Below are positions 46,012 to 57,757 of a DNA stretch of 57,757 bases, piece after piece; position 1 is the first letter of the stretch; every line of letters starts with the position of its first letter. The position numbers were made by a program, and so were the translations under genes. A model generated the notes under the pieces. That model saw only the letters and a program-made list of their open reading frames with translations, was not told where the DNA came from and did not search any database. Source of the DNA: Hypholoma sublateritium FD-334 SS-4 (taxonomy: Eukaryota; Basidiomycota; Agaricomycetes; Agaricales; Strophariaceae). The DNA lies in the NCBI GenBank assembly GCA_000827495.1, contig KN817554.1:92208-149964 (forward strand), read 5' to 3'.

Positions 46012-49000
46012 CTATTGTTCCGCTGCTTCTCCTTCAATTTGTTGATGAATGCCCAGTAGATTCATCATGAGAGCAACTGCATTTGGATCATCCCAATTCG
46101 TCAGATCATCTTCGGAAAATTGCTGTATGACTTTCTTACCGTTATGAGCAAATTCTATAGACTAGATTGTCTGCCTAACGGAGCAGTGGCTACTGAGAAA
46201 TTCTACTGAACGATGTGCATTGGCTTCAAGTAGCTTTCTGGTGCCACCAAAACCTCGCAATTTTTTGCGCCAGTCAACCTTTGAAAGCGGTTGAAATTTA
46301 TTTGCCCAAATCTTTCGGAGAATATCTTTGAAAAGATTTTCACTGGCTTCAGTCCATTCTAGCCATGCAAATCCATTCGCAGCCCACACAGACGGAGGAG
46401 GAAACCAAGATACAACTTTGATTTGGCCCATTTGGACTGCAAATAATAAGAATATCAATGTAAGTTTCATAATTTGAAAGTTAAAGTACATTATAGCTAA
46501 CTTACCTGCAGGTAAAAGGTAAGTTCCGCAAATTATATCTATCTCAGTTTGGCTTATCTCATCATCCCAGTACTTGTATCCATTAGTTTCTGATTGAAAT
46601 GAGACACCTGTGCCATTAATGAAAACTCGACGAGAAGGGCCATCCAGGGCTGTTTCAATGCTGATAAACTCGCGTGCAATGCGAGCTAAAATTCCACCTT
46701 GTAATAGTGCACTGCGCCCAATCTCACCCAATAACTGCCTGCATCTGTAGGTGTAGCTTTGGAAATCAAGGGAGCTGAAATGATATCCATATTCCCGAAA
46801 TGAGCACTGTGAATTGAAAGGATGCTGGGGTACAGCTGAGATTGGCACCTCCAGAGTGTTGGAGCGGAGGTGCAAGAGGGTATACATGCCAATGCCCCGC
46901 TCAAGAAGATGCCTAGCCAAAGTGACATTTGTGTGTCGAGGGTATGAAACTAAGAGGCGTGCTATATACAAAACAATCTCCGGTGAACGAACAGCCAGCA
47001 ACCAATTACACGCCTCAGAAGGAAGGGAATGGAATATGAAAATGCCGTCTGTAAGTCGCAAGATGTTCCTGAAATCGAAGGACAAGCAAAGAGGATCCCG
47101 ATTTTTGCTATTCAAGTCGTCAAGGTTTACTGAAAGCTTTTGAGAGAACAGGGGGCCCATGGCAAGAATAGTCACAAAAGATGTGATCGCTAATTTCTCA
47201 ATTTCCTGCGCTGCAGGAGTCGATGAAAAACCTAAGATTTTCTCGACACCTCTCCAATCTAGGCTCTTTGTAAGCTCGGGAAGCATTTCATAGCCGTGTG
47301 TTCGCTTCCACCCATACATAAAGCATAGTGTTTCTTCTAGATCACATGAAACATCAGGATCATCCTCAACCAGTTCGCCCTCTTCGTCAGCAGTCGCTGC
47401 TTGATGAGCGGATCGACTTGATGGGAGGGAGTGGGGAGCAACAGGACCAGAGTCAACAAGATGGTTCTCTTCATTATTGCTGCTATCATCGCTGTCATCA
47501 TCATCGTAGTAGTGCCTGTATACTACTGGAGGAGCAAGGCGCAGAGCGGGGACCCCATCTTCAACTTGGCCTTCGGGATCTTTGACGAAACCAGGAAAGA
47601 AATCCCATTCATTGATGATAGGGTCATAGATGTGCACATCGTTGTCGTCCAATATATCCTCAAAGGCAGACCTTGTGATTTGGTTGCGCCTATATAGCGT
47701 CAAGGCGCCGGGCGTCTTGATGATCTCCCATGCGAACATCTTGGTCTTCTTGGTAGGCGGTTGTCGCCTACGATTTTCGATTGCTTCTTTGTAGAGGTCA
47801 GACGCCGAGAGCAATTTCTCTTTATGTCGCTTCGCTCTGGAGATGAAAAAGTCCTTCCAGTCTAGAAGTACGCCGTTTGACACCCCGATTGGCTGAAGCT
47901 CCTTTGGTAGCATTATTTGCTGAGGTACAGATGCCGCTGCCTCAGCGGCTCGACGCTGATCTTCAGGGATAGCAGCCATGGCATCAGCAAGCTGATCCAT
48001 TGCCTCCGGAACTGCAGTAAACTCAGTCAAGGTGGTGTACTGAGACAGAAAAAGATCCTTCATGATTTTCAGCACAAATGAGGACGCAGAACGAGCATCA
48101 AGAACGCGTAAAGTTTCCTTTTGTAGAGGCCCGTCATAATCTGCTCGGAAAAAACACTTCATAGTAAAGGCGGCCAAAGGAAGACTTTGCGGAGATTTTG
48201 AAAGGAATGACAGGGCGTTCTGGATGAGTTCATTTGGTGGGCGCAGGTAAGATAAAGAAGAATCACGGCCGATAAGTTGCTCTTCTTTGATGGACCAAGG
48301 AAAAAATATGGGAATCGAGTGGTCATAGAAGAAATCGATAGGCGGGCGGCCGTGTTGGTATTCCGCCCATGAAAAGATGATTCCTGCGCGGAGGGTGTCA
48401 TGACCAACAAGCCCAACAGGTGAAAACCGTAAGCCATCCAACCAGTGGTGGGGCATTCCTTCCACTGAGAGAAACCAGTACCAATATGGCACCGGCAAGT
48501 TCTCAGGGTGCACTCGCTGATGTTTTGAGATGCTAACTTCCGCGATGATGCTTGCTAACCATCCCATCAAAACGCCAAACCAGTCGCGCGAGATTGAAAT
48601 CATTTGCTTCGCCAATGCATGCGACTTATGAGCTCGTGCAAAACCGAACGATGATGGTAGCGGTGGTGTGGTGCTGGAGATGCCATGTTTGAGACGGATT
48701 TTGTTTGCGGCAGAGACAAGAAGCTGTTCTCGCTCAAGCCATGTGAAGGCAACGTCCTCTTGCATCTTGAACATCTCTTTGATTTCTTGTTCACCTGAAG
48801 AATTTGAGATAGCGACTTGTACAAGGACAACGGGCGGCATCCATGTTAAAGGCTCAAAGGGAAACGATGTGTATGTGGGTTGTAGGGGAACGAATGATAG
48901 CCAAGACCAGCTCTGCGACCACCAAACTGGCTGCAAGAAATCAGAAAACGCTAGTCGCCGCCTGGTAAAAGGGGACGTCGATTCGGAAAACGGCCCACGG

Positions 49001-49098
49001 AGAGGAATGACCACGGGACGCGAACAATTGGGAGAATAATACAGGCGTCCATTATCAACAAAGGCGCTTCCCCGCGCATAGTCGAAGGAGGTTGGCAT
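46012..49098 (-). CDS. Very large basidiomycete-specific protein of unknown function
   Basis: A continuous minus-strand frame of more than 1000 codons reads from MPTSFDYARGSAFVDNGRLY (49098; an upstream Met exists at 49230). Recognisable family-type segments include FCYTDF-like AFSDFLQPVWWSQSW, FPFEPLTWMPPVVLVQVAIS, WLEREQLLVSAANKIRL, RDWFGVLMGWLASIIAEVS, GMPHHWLDGLRFSPVG, GHDTLRAGIIFSWAEYQHGR and PPIDFFYDHSIPIFFPWS. A central acidic linker (DDDDSDDSSNNEE) follows. Near the C-terminus an in-frame intron (GTAAGT ... TTTGCAG, about 46440-46507) is embedded in the frame, and a short last intron leads to FSEDDLTNWDDPNAVALMMN ending at 46012. I recall this as a family expanded in Agaricales, with no known role. 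It looks intact and is divergent from the DUF6589 pseudogene. Confidence 0.75.
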
Positions 49099-49343
49099 CT
49101 GTAGTGTATGCACAAGCATTAGCATTGTCGTGCAGATGATCCGAAAGCGATCCTGACCTTGATTCAAACTTAATTTTATGTCTACAGATTTGAGTTGCTG
49201 TACTGAAGAGCATTGTGTTACATGCATCATCCACTGGCATGCAGAACACGTACATTTGTGCGAAGTGCGCTGAAAGCGTGTGGCTGATATTTCTCAGATA
49301 TTTCAATCTGCCAGGACCAGCTGAAGAGGGATGTCAAGAGTAT

Positions 49344-49365
49344 CGATTCCTTCAGATAATCCGAA
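49344..49365. repeat. 22 bp copy shared with 28154-28175
   Basis: GATTCCTTCAGATAATCCGA plus two more bases are identical at both places, with partly matching sequence downstream. It marks the second copy of the dispersed module. Confidence 0.6.
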
Positions 49366-49529
49366 GTAATCCAGGCTGCAATTTATGCGAAAGGAGAGAN
49401 TTAACTTGGACTGAAGCAAACTACTTACTCTGAATGCTGCGGTCGGAGTTTGATCGGAACTATAATTTGGTTTCATTCAGATGATGGCGATTCAAACGCT
49501 CAACAAACGCTCAACGCCCAACGTTCAGC

Positions 49530-49611
49530 CTTGAATAAGCTCAGAGCGCTTGAAGTCCGCTGGATTATCTAGCATACTTGAGCCCCTGGTCTTGGTTTCA
49601 TTTCATCAAGT
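49530..49611. repeat. 82 bp direct repeat, left copy
   Basis: It matches 52312-52393 over 82 aligned positions with about eight differences, sharing GCGCTTGAAGTCCGCTGGAT and AGCATACTTGAGCCC. The two copies bracket the DUF6589 pseudogene in the same orientation. Confidence 0.8.
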
Positions 49612-50077
49612 TCAGAACACCCATGGTTTCCATCCACCTGTCCCCACATAATCACCTTGACCGCCAGGGCGACTGACTAACTATCTTACAAATGTCCATG
49701 TGACTCTTTTAGCCGTTTTCCGCCNACTTCCNCTCGTTATTTCCACCCAATGGACGACGGGCGAGATACCTCATTGAGACAGCCAATATTTTACAAAACA
49801 TTCTCCCCATCCTTGACTGCATCCGTAGCGCCTTTCCATCCAAAAAACGCAGACCGCCCGGACTGGCCCCACAATCCCCACCCAGTGTGGAGTTGATCAC
49901 ACCTCCTCAGTACACTGGTACTTTGACTCAGCTCTCAGAGTCAATGCACGCCAGGTAGCAGCAGCCGGCCTTTTTGCAGGCGTCTATGATAACAAGCCAT
50001 CAATTCAAGAGCGCTGAACAAGTGATTGGCCGTCATGGTAGGTTTCTTGCTAATGAGTAAAGCTTGCTAGAACTAAT

Positions 50078-52162
50078 ATGATTGCTTCTATTTATTCAGA
50101 TACCCAAGAAAATGGAACTGGTGCAACAATTACCCCACTCTTCAATGCGACTGAGGATGACATCAAAGTGGCTGACTTTCAGGTGGCATTCCTCGATGCT
50201 GAACCCCTCTCCATTGATGACATTCTCCATAAACCAGACGAACGCAACTCAATGAAAAAGAACCTCATCTTTACTATTCGTATTGTTGGCAAATCCGGAG
50301 GCGACAATTCAAGCATTCTGAAAAGAGTTTGAAGGACGATCAGCCACAGACAAAAGACAAAAGACAACTACATTAGTCAGAGCTTGACCCTTTGCCTCCA
50401 TGGAGCATTGATAAATCCACCATCATCGGCAATGCAGAGGTCGACCAAGCCCATAGTTGATGAGCTTAAACTCAATTGCATTCCCGCAGCCGCAGAGCGC
50501 GTGCGATTCCAAGGAGGAGACCAGCTGACCATCGCCCGCCTTCGTGCGCTCCAGTTGATTCGGAGTGGGCAAGAGGATGGCTACGATGGGTTCTTATGGG
50601 GAGCCTGGATTCCAAGGCATCTCTATGCAAAGCTGGTTGACACGACAGGAACGCTACTTACACATTGGGGCAAACCAAACACTGGCACACGAAACCCACG
50701 ATCGCTTTGGTTTCACAACGCCCGACTTGACCGTCTCCCTATTACAACAACCACACTTCCGCCATTCCGCGTCTGTCGTGACCTGATTTTCATCGCGCTT
50801 TGTGCGCGCGTCTTGCATTGCCTGCTCCTTGTCTCCGGATTCAAGTCTCTGGAAGAGTATGCGACAAATGTCACTTCGTGGGATGCCCTGGTGGTGCGTG
50901 CAACTCAGCTTTATGAAGCATATACCAACACAGATTCTGCTGAAGACCTACGTTGGAAACGCAAGATGGAACAAGACGCAGCCGCGGCGGCATCTGCAGC
51001 AGCTCCAAGCTCAGAGAAAATGAAACCTACTCAGGGCGACATGGTTTACGAAAATGGCATCTTATTCTTCCGTGACGCACTCATTTCGAGGGAATTCACA
51101 GATGCCATCAAGGCGGGGGACTCTGCGCGGGTGGTTTTGGTGTTGAAGATGTGGGCGCTTAGTTTTCGAGGCAAAGGGTGTACAAAATATGCCCATGAGA
51201 TGCTTCATCTAATCCACAACCTTGAAAAGGTTCGGGATGAGAAAACACGGCCAGTCCTTCGTTTATAGTAAATTAAGCCTATCGGTTTACTAACTGTCTA
51301 ATAGAATGGTCGTTCTCAACAACTGGCTTTTAATCCTACCGGAAAGGTGGAAAGGTGGGTTGAGATTGGCCTCGTACGGGACCATCTCAATTTCTGAATC
51401 GAAGTGCGTCGCTTTCAGCCCTACTTCATGTGGACTAACTGATCAGATCATATGTAGGCTTGGTACAAGGCTCATGGTGTAAATACATCATGGGACTGGC
51501 TAGCCACGATAGGCCCATGTGTCGATGTTCTGCAGCAGCTAGCAAGACACTCTTGGCTCAGATCAAGGAACAAGGCATGCGCCGCCTGATCTGTCAAAGG
51601 ATATTGACTCACTTGTGGCCAGTCTAGACGAGCACAAGGTCTATGAAATCCAACTTCGGCGAATTCTTGACGACGACGACGAACAAGTCCAATATTCTAT
51701 ACAAGTTGGGCTCCATGACAGCTTTCGGCGCCTGCAGGCACGCAGGCGCACCAAGACAGTCTTAGAAATGATGAAGGAACATCTGGGCACACCTTCTACA
51801 GAGCCTCCTGCGCCAGCAGCACCGATGACCCCCAACATCGAGCCCATCCGTACCCCCAGTTCCGTCGTGACTCCACTTGCTATCATGCCCACCCAAGCAC
51901 CTGAAAATTTCGCATATGATGGGTCCGACGATGGAGAAATGGATGTCGACAACGATTACGATTTCCCAGAGATAGTGTGTAGGGGAATCGACGAGATGTC
52001 CGCTGACGCGCTGACCAACCATTGCCGCCTCTCTTGACAGAGGCTGATGTCGCTTTTGATATGGACCTCGTGCTTGTTGATCACATCAAAGATGTCGATG
52101 ATGTGTCAGATGTGACTCTAGCAGTGATTCCGGAGGGAGGAAGCGATGTCGACGACGAATAG
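50078..52162 (+). pseudogene. DUF6589-family gene, broken by frameshifts and stops
   Basis: DUF6589 proteins are a large family of unknown function in basidiomycetes. Visible parts in order are: PLFNATEDDIKVADFQ, EPLSIDDILHKPDERNSM; DPLPPWSIDKSTIIGNAEV; the core RVRFQGGDQLTIARLRALQL, GYDGFLWGAWIPRHLYAKL, TGTLLTHWGKPNTGTRNP, VCRDLIFIALCARVLHCLLL, ENGILFFRDALISREFTDA and KYAHEMLHLIHNLEKV; then NPTGKVERWVEIGLVRDHLN; SWDWLATIGPCVDVL; LVASLDEHKVYE; and DDDDEQVQYSIQVGL with an acidic tail. Breaks include stops near 50330, a frame change near 50440, a missing base in the NNWLLNPTG motif near 51333, and TGA in place of the Trp of HLNFW near 51396. The longest unbroken frame is 50384-51268. Confidence 0.75.
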
Positions 52163-52311
52163 ATGGTGGGTTTGTGCTGTACGACAACTGCGTGTAAAAA
52201 CTCGGTAATTACTGAATTCAACGCAGTCTTTTGTGACATGTGTGACCCTACTCAATTGGCTTCGTTTGTCCCAGCGGCCAGCCGCTACTGGTAACTACGT
52301 AAGCCCCCCGT

Positions 52312-52393
52312 CTTGAATAAGTTCAGGGCGCTTGAAGTCCGCTGGATTATGTAGCATACTTGAGCCCTTGGTCTTTGTTTGATTTCATCAAGT
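52312..52393. repeat. 82 bp direct repeat, right copy
   Basis: This is the partner of 49530-49611, 2.78 kb away in direct orientation. Confidence 0.8.
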
Positions 52394-52993
52394 AGTACCG
52401 TTCCGCATATGGGTCTGCCTAGGATAAGTACATCAGAAAAGTGTCCAGTCACACTTTGGTAACTTCAGCTTCGAGGCAAGTACTTTGACCGACTCTCACT
52501 TTCTGAGAATAACTCCCATTCACTTCGGCTTTGGAGTAACATCCAATACTTTGTAACACTACTTCAAACATTACTTTCTAATGAGAAACTTCTTTACCAA
52601 CTTTCGCATCTTTCCAAAGTCGACCATTGGAGCACACTGAAATAATAGGCTCTATTCTTTTTTTTTCTTTTTTTTTTTTTTAGTTAAGTGTCTCGTCTCT
52701 GGCAACCGGATCATAGGCTCTATTCGAGCGTTCAAGATGGTGAGATCCTACCAATGCCTTACGGCTCTTTCGGCTTCATACAAATGGTGCCCGCAGCGCC
52801 CAAGCCCTCCGGCGGACGCGCGTCAGTACGCCCGTGCTGCGCCAGTTCAGGTATTTCTCACTGATATTCCGTATGTCTGATTTTTCTACTTAACAAGGGG
52901 TAGCGGGCTATGCCGGTGCTAACTGGCCCTACGGCCTTATCCACACAAACCGGTCATTGCCTTTAGACAAAAAATCGAAGGAATCTCCCGGAA
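52394..52993. other. Intergenic with oligo-T tract
   Basis: A T-rich run occupies about 52659-52682. No coding exon with a recognisable motif was found. Confidence 0.4.
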
Positions 52994-54162
52994 TTATACT
53001 GTGAGGTCGATAACGTCAGGCACGAAATGGCAGATGGGCTCTGCTTTGACTTTCTTCTTCGGAAGCCCGTTGTTTTGCTTTGCCCGCTTCCTGTTACGCA
53101 CGTACTCTAGCTGGGCCTAGAGAAACCGACTACCAGTTAGGGTCTTATCGACATCCCGCACGGTAGCATAGATACGCACCAGCAATTCCCTTTCCTTCTC
53201 GTCGTCGGAATCAACATTTATTATTTCTTCTATCTTCGTTGTAGCTATTGCATTGATTTCCTTCAAGTCCTCCGACTGAGACTGTATACGCGGCGCCATT
53301 CCGGAGGCTTGGAGCATATCTGTGGTTGCCGTTGTTAGACCTAATGTCTTTGGGAGGTCGGGCCCGACTCACCAAGTGGCCGATAATTAAAATGAAAGGT
53401 AGCTGGCTTGCTCAGTACATCATATTGAATGCAGGTGCGTTTTACTCCAGCCTGTTCAGGTGGACCATACCTTTCAGAGGATTCAATGTTATGCTCCAAT
53501 GTAGTTATCCATGCTCACTTTATTCGGTGTGACAGCCCAATTTTTAAGCGCTCGTGTACTTTGCCAACGTCTTCGGCGTCGTACCAACGACCCGAGGGTA
53601 TGTAATCACCACACTTCCCTCGCGTCATTACGACAAAAATTTTCCCGATGTTCTTTACGGGAGGATTTTCGAGATATGAATCGTCGTCTTGATAATTAAT
53701 TAAAGTGCTCGCAAGTCAGCCTGACACCCAGAGATAAAAATACAATCTCACCTGTCAATTCCAGTGGCGCAAAAACAAAGTTCTTGGTCTCATGATCAGA
53801 AATATACACCGTCGAAATGGTCTGAGTCCCTGTTATAGTTTTACGGAATACTTTGCTGGTTACTAGCTGGTGGTCCATATATATTGCTGCTCGGTAGTCA
53901 CTGTCGTCTTCTTCTTTTCTGATGTTGATAGAGAATGGCTACCAGGCGTATGATGGTNGAAAAGTGAGCTAACTAACGAGGTAGACAGAAGTATTCAAGT
54001 AACACGCACCTTGTTTGCCTCAGACCCTATCCAGCAGTGAGCTTGCGGGCCCGCCACCGCATCTGCCTTTTCGTACTGTACGCCGTACTGAGCGCATGGC
54101 ACACCATCCATATCAATCCATACATCAAAACCGTCGCCACTGAGTACACCGTTTGAAGTCAT
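52994..54162 (-). CDS. DUF7918-like protein
   Basis: The start MTSNGVLSGDGFDVWIDMDG (54162) runs to AHCWIGSEANK at a GTGCGT donor. The next exon gives PFSINIRKEEDDSDYRAAIY, MDHQLVTSKVFRKTITGTQT and FVFAPLELT, the usual DUF7918 order (WID-DG, CWI-SEA-K, F.I, hidden DG strand, F.F..L). DAEDVGKVHERLKIGLSHRI follows, and then an acidic helical piece (IINVDSDDEKERELLVRIYA). After a 45 bp intron a basic tail, RNRKRAKQNNGLPKKKVKAE, ends VPDVIDLTV at 52994. Exon joints near 53620-53700 and 53330-53520 are uncertain. The domain is common in basidiomycetes, with unknown function. Open frame upstream of 54162 exists, so the start could lie further left on the strand. Confidence 0.6.
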
Positions 54163-54637
54163 GCTTGTGATATCCGCTTGAGGGTACTTATTCTGAAGTT
54201 GGCGGATAATTGTGTATAAGAGCGCTTCGGGCGACTTAAGCGTATCTGGGCTTTCTTTGAGGAAGTAAGCTAAGTTAATTCACAGCTAACTTGCAGCTAA
54301 CGGCAAAAACCTAGATACATTGCATTTTTCTTCGTTTGCTGACAAACGTTGCACAGCCGTCTCAGTATAGCAATGGATTTGCGAAGCATGCGGCAGCATC
54401 CCCATGGTGGTTCGTCAAAGGGAGGGAAGGCGTGTGAATTACAAGGCGATACAATCAAACCCCCGCGAACTTTCGGAACGGCTACCGGGCCATGATCGTC
54501 CGGGACAAATTTGCCGAGCAATATCACAACGCTTCCAACATTTTTCCACGGTTTCTTCTTTCATCCCGTACCGCATCGTTGACGTCGTTGACGTCGTCCT
54601 GCAGGCCATGTTTCGGGCATCTGCTTTATGCGCTGGG

Positions 54638-54716
54638 AGCTGCTAAGCAGCGCGGCGTGCCATGGAATACACGCACTTGGCGCACTCGCGCGCAGGAGGA
54701 CGCCCGGCGGGGCGGC
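54638..54716. repeat. 79 bp direct repeat upstream of Hsp70 pseudogene
   Basis: It matches 56648-56726 with only two differences at a spacing of exactly 2010 bp. It begins AGCTGCTAAGCAGCGCGGCG. It lies 60 bp before the Hsp70 ATG; the partner lies just after the Hsp70 coding remnant. Confidence 0.9.
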
Positions 54717-54775
54717 TGCTCCCCACAAAATAATCTCCCCCCACCACCTCCAACACACATCCACCATGTCCTCCT

Positions 54776-56603
<1,828 letters not shown>

Positions 56604-56647
56604 AAGCTGTGCCTCCGGCCAGAGAAGAAGTGCGACAATGCTCTGGC

Positions 56648-56726
56648 AGCTGCTAAGCAGCGCGGCGTGCCATGGAATACACGCACTCGGCGCACTCGCA
56701 CGCAGGAGGACGCCCGGCGGGGCGGC
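56648..56726. repeat. 79 bp direct repeat downstream of Hsp70 pseudogene
   Basis: This is the second copy of the unit at 54638-54716. The Hsp70 reading stops 45 bp before it. Confidence 0.9.
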
Positions 56727-56812
56727 GGCTCGGCCCTCAGAGATGTCGACATCGCTGCCCGCCGTCGTTCCCGCCCGCGCCGCCGCGCCTCGTCCTCGTC
56801 CTCGGGGTAAGC

Positions 56813-57757
56813 ATGTCCAACCCACTGCACCCCGCCGTTGCTGACCTCGTCGCGCGCATAGAACCTCCCGTAAGCGAGCTCGCCCCACTCCTGGCCTCGC
56901 CCGCCCTCGCACAGAGCCTCGTTCTCCTCGCCACACACGCTCCTCCGGTACTGCCCGCCCTCTCACACGAAGCACCCGCAGGCCCGACCCTGCGCATCCT
57001 GCGCCTCCGCGCATCACTCGCCCTCCATGTCGCAGAGGCTGTGCTTGATGCGCTGCGCCACGTTGGTGTGGAGAGGCCAAAGCGGGTGATGATAGTTGAC
57101 GCTGGGGTGGCCAGTGCGGAGAGGCGCCCGGTGACGGCGCCGGCTCCCATCTCGACATAAAGAGCAACGGATCGGCGGTATCAACGAGGTGGCGGAGGTG
57201 CTCGTCGAATTTGTCGACGGGTCGATAGGCTGGCCGCAGGCATGCGAGTGCCTCCGCGATAGCGTGACGGCCGCGGGAGAGGGGGGGTTGAGCAAGGGCA
57301 CCGCGCGCTCCGGCCCGCCGCCGCCGGGCCATCATAAACGGCCCAGCGCTGCGCTTACTGCTTTTCTCTACGCGTTCAAGACGTACGCGTAAAGTTAAGT
57401 CTTTCCCTTTTCTAAAGCAACGTATCGCTGACTTGCTTCAGACATGATCTCAATACTCAAGCAATATCTGAAACAAGTGAAGATGCCGTTGCCCGAGGTG
57501 AAGGCGCTCGTCGCTGCGGGCGCGGCCAGGGAAATGGCTCAGGTCGGCGTCGAGAAATACGACGTCGTGATTAGGTGAGTACTAACATTGCATTGTCCTC
57601 TGCCTATCCAACCCGCGAAGCCACCCGTCCCTCCCCACACACGCGAATTGGACCTCGCGTATCTTCGCTGCGGACGGGGACCGCCTGTACATCGGTGGAC
57701 TCCATGTCCATCCGACCGGAAGATCGAGTTTCATGAAGTGGCAACACGAACGAAACT
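56813..57757 (+). CDS. Unrecognised gene, partial at window end
   Basis: A likely start MSNPLHPAVADLVARIEPPV at 56813 continues through an Ala/Leu-rich helical region (SLVLLATHAPPVLPALSHEA; LRASLALHVAEAVLDALRHV). Later exon-like pieces are EVLVEFVDGSIGWPQACECL near 57200, ISILKQYLKQVKMPLPEVKA with a GTGAGT donor at 57576, and RIFAADGDRLYIGGLHVHPT near 57660-57720. Exon joints between 57150 and 57420 were not resolved and the gene runs past the window. The family is unknown. Confidence 0.4.

Overview
This window looks like nuclear DNA of a mushroom-forming fungus (Agaricomycetes, Basidiomycota). Genes are split by many 45-60 bp GT-AG introns. The family content is typical of that class: a KDZ transposase, a hAT element with GC-rich ends, DUF6589-like and DUF7918-like proteins, an F-box remnant, and a very large lineage-specific protein near 46-49 kb. 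No rRNA, tRNA, CRISPR or prokaryotic operon was seen. All family names rest on motif recognition by eye, without database searches.

Left part (1-5.6 kb): an NCS1-type nucleobase/allantoin permease (+) is convergent with a PuuE-type allantoinase (-). The two stop codons are 134 bp apart, which suggests a small purine/ureide-use gene pair. From 6.1 to 13 kb the DNA is dominated by transposons. There is a 643 bp hAT-type MITE with a perfect 8 bp target duplication, then an orphan MYND zinc-finger first exon, then a 5.33 kb hAT transposon (7639-12969) with perfect 8 bp target duplication, its own multi-exon transposase and tandem 164 bp repeats.

Middle part (13-32 kb): this is a mix of decayed host genes (an Hsp70 tail, an APC2 anaphase-promoting-complex subunit with nonsense codons and frameshifts, an F-box protein) and apparently intact genes (two proteins of unknown function at 18.2-19.4 and 20.3-22.1 kb, and a WD40 protein with a C-terminal membrane segment at 25.9-27.6 kb).

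Centre-right (32.08-45.07 kb): the main discovery is one ~13 kb KDZ-superfamily DNA transposon with matching ~54 bp terminal inverted repeats. It carries five genes: the KDZ transposase; a nuclear HMG-like protein with tandem 44-residue repeats; a complete-looking Spt5-like transcription elongation factor (acidic N-terminus, NGN, KOW motifs and a TPAWN-type C-terminal repeat region); and two mutually paralogous small proteins that flank the Spt5-like gene. No TET/JBP dioxygenase, the cargo for which KDZ elements are known, was found. A transposon carrying its own Spt5-like elongation factor is the candidate undescribed system here.

Right part (45-57.8 kb): a small pseudogene, a >1000-residue basidiomycete-specific protein, a broken DUF6589 gene bracketed by 82 bp direct repeats, a DUF7918-like gene, a broken cytosolic Hsp70 gene bracketed by 79 bp direct repeats, and the start of an unrecognised gene running off the window end.
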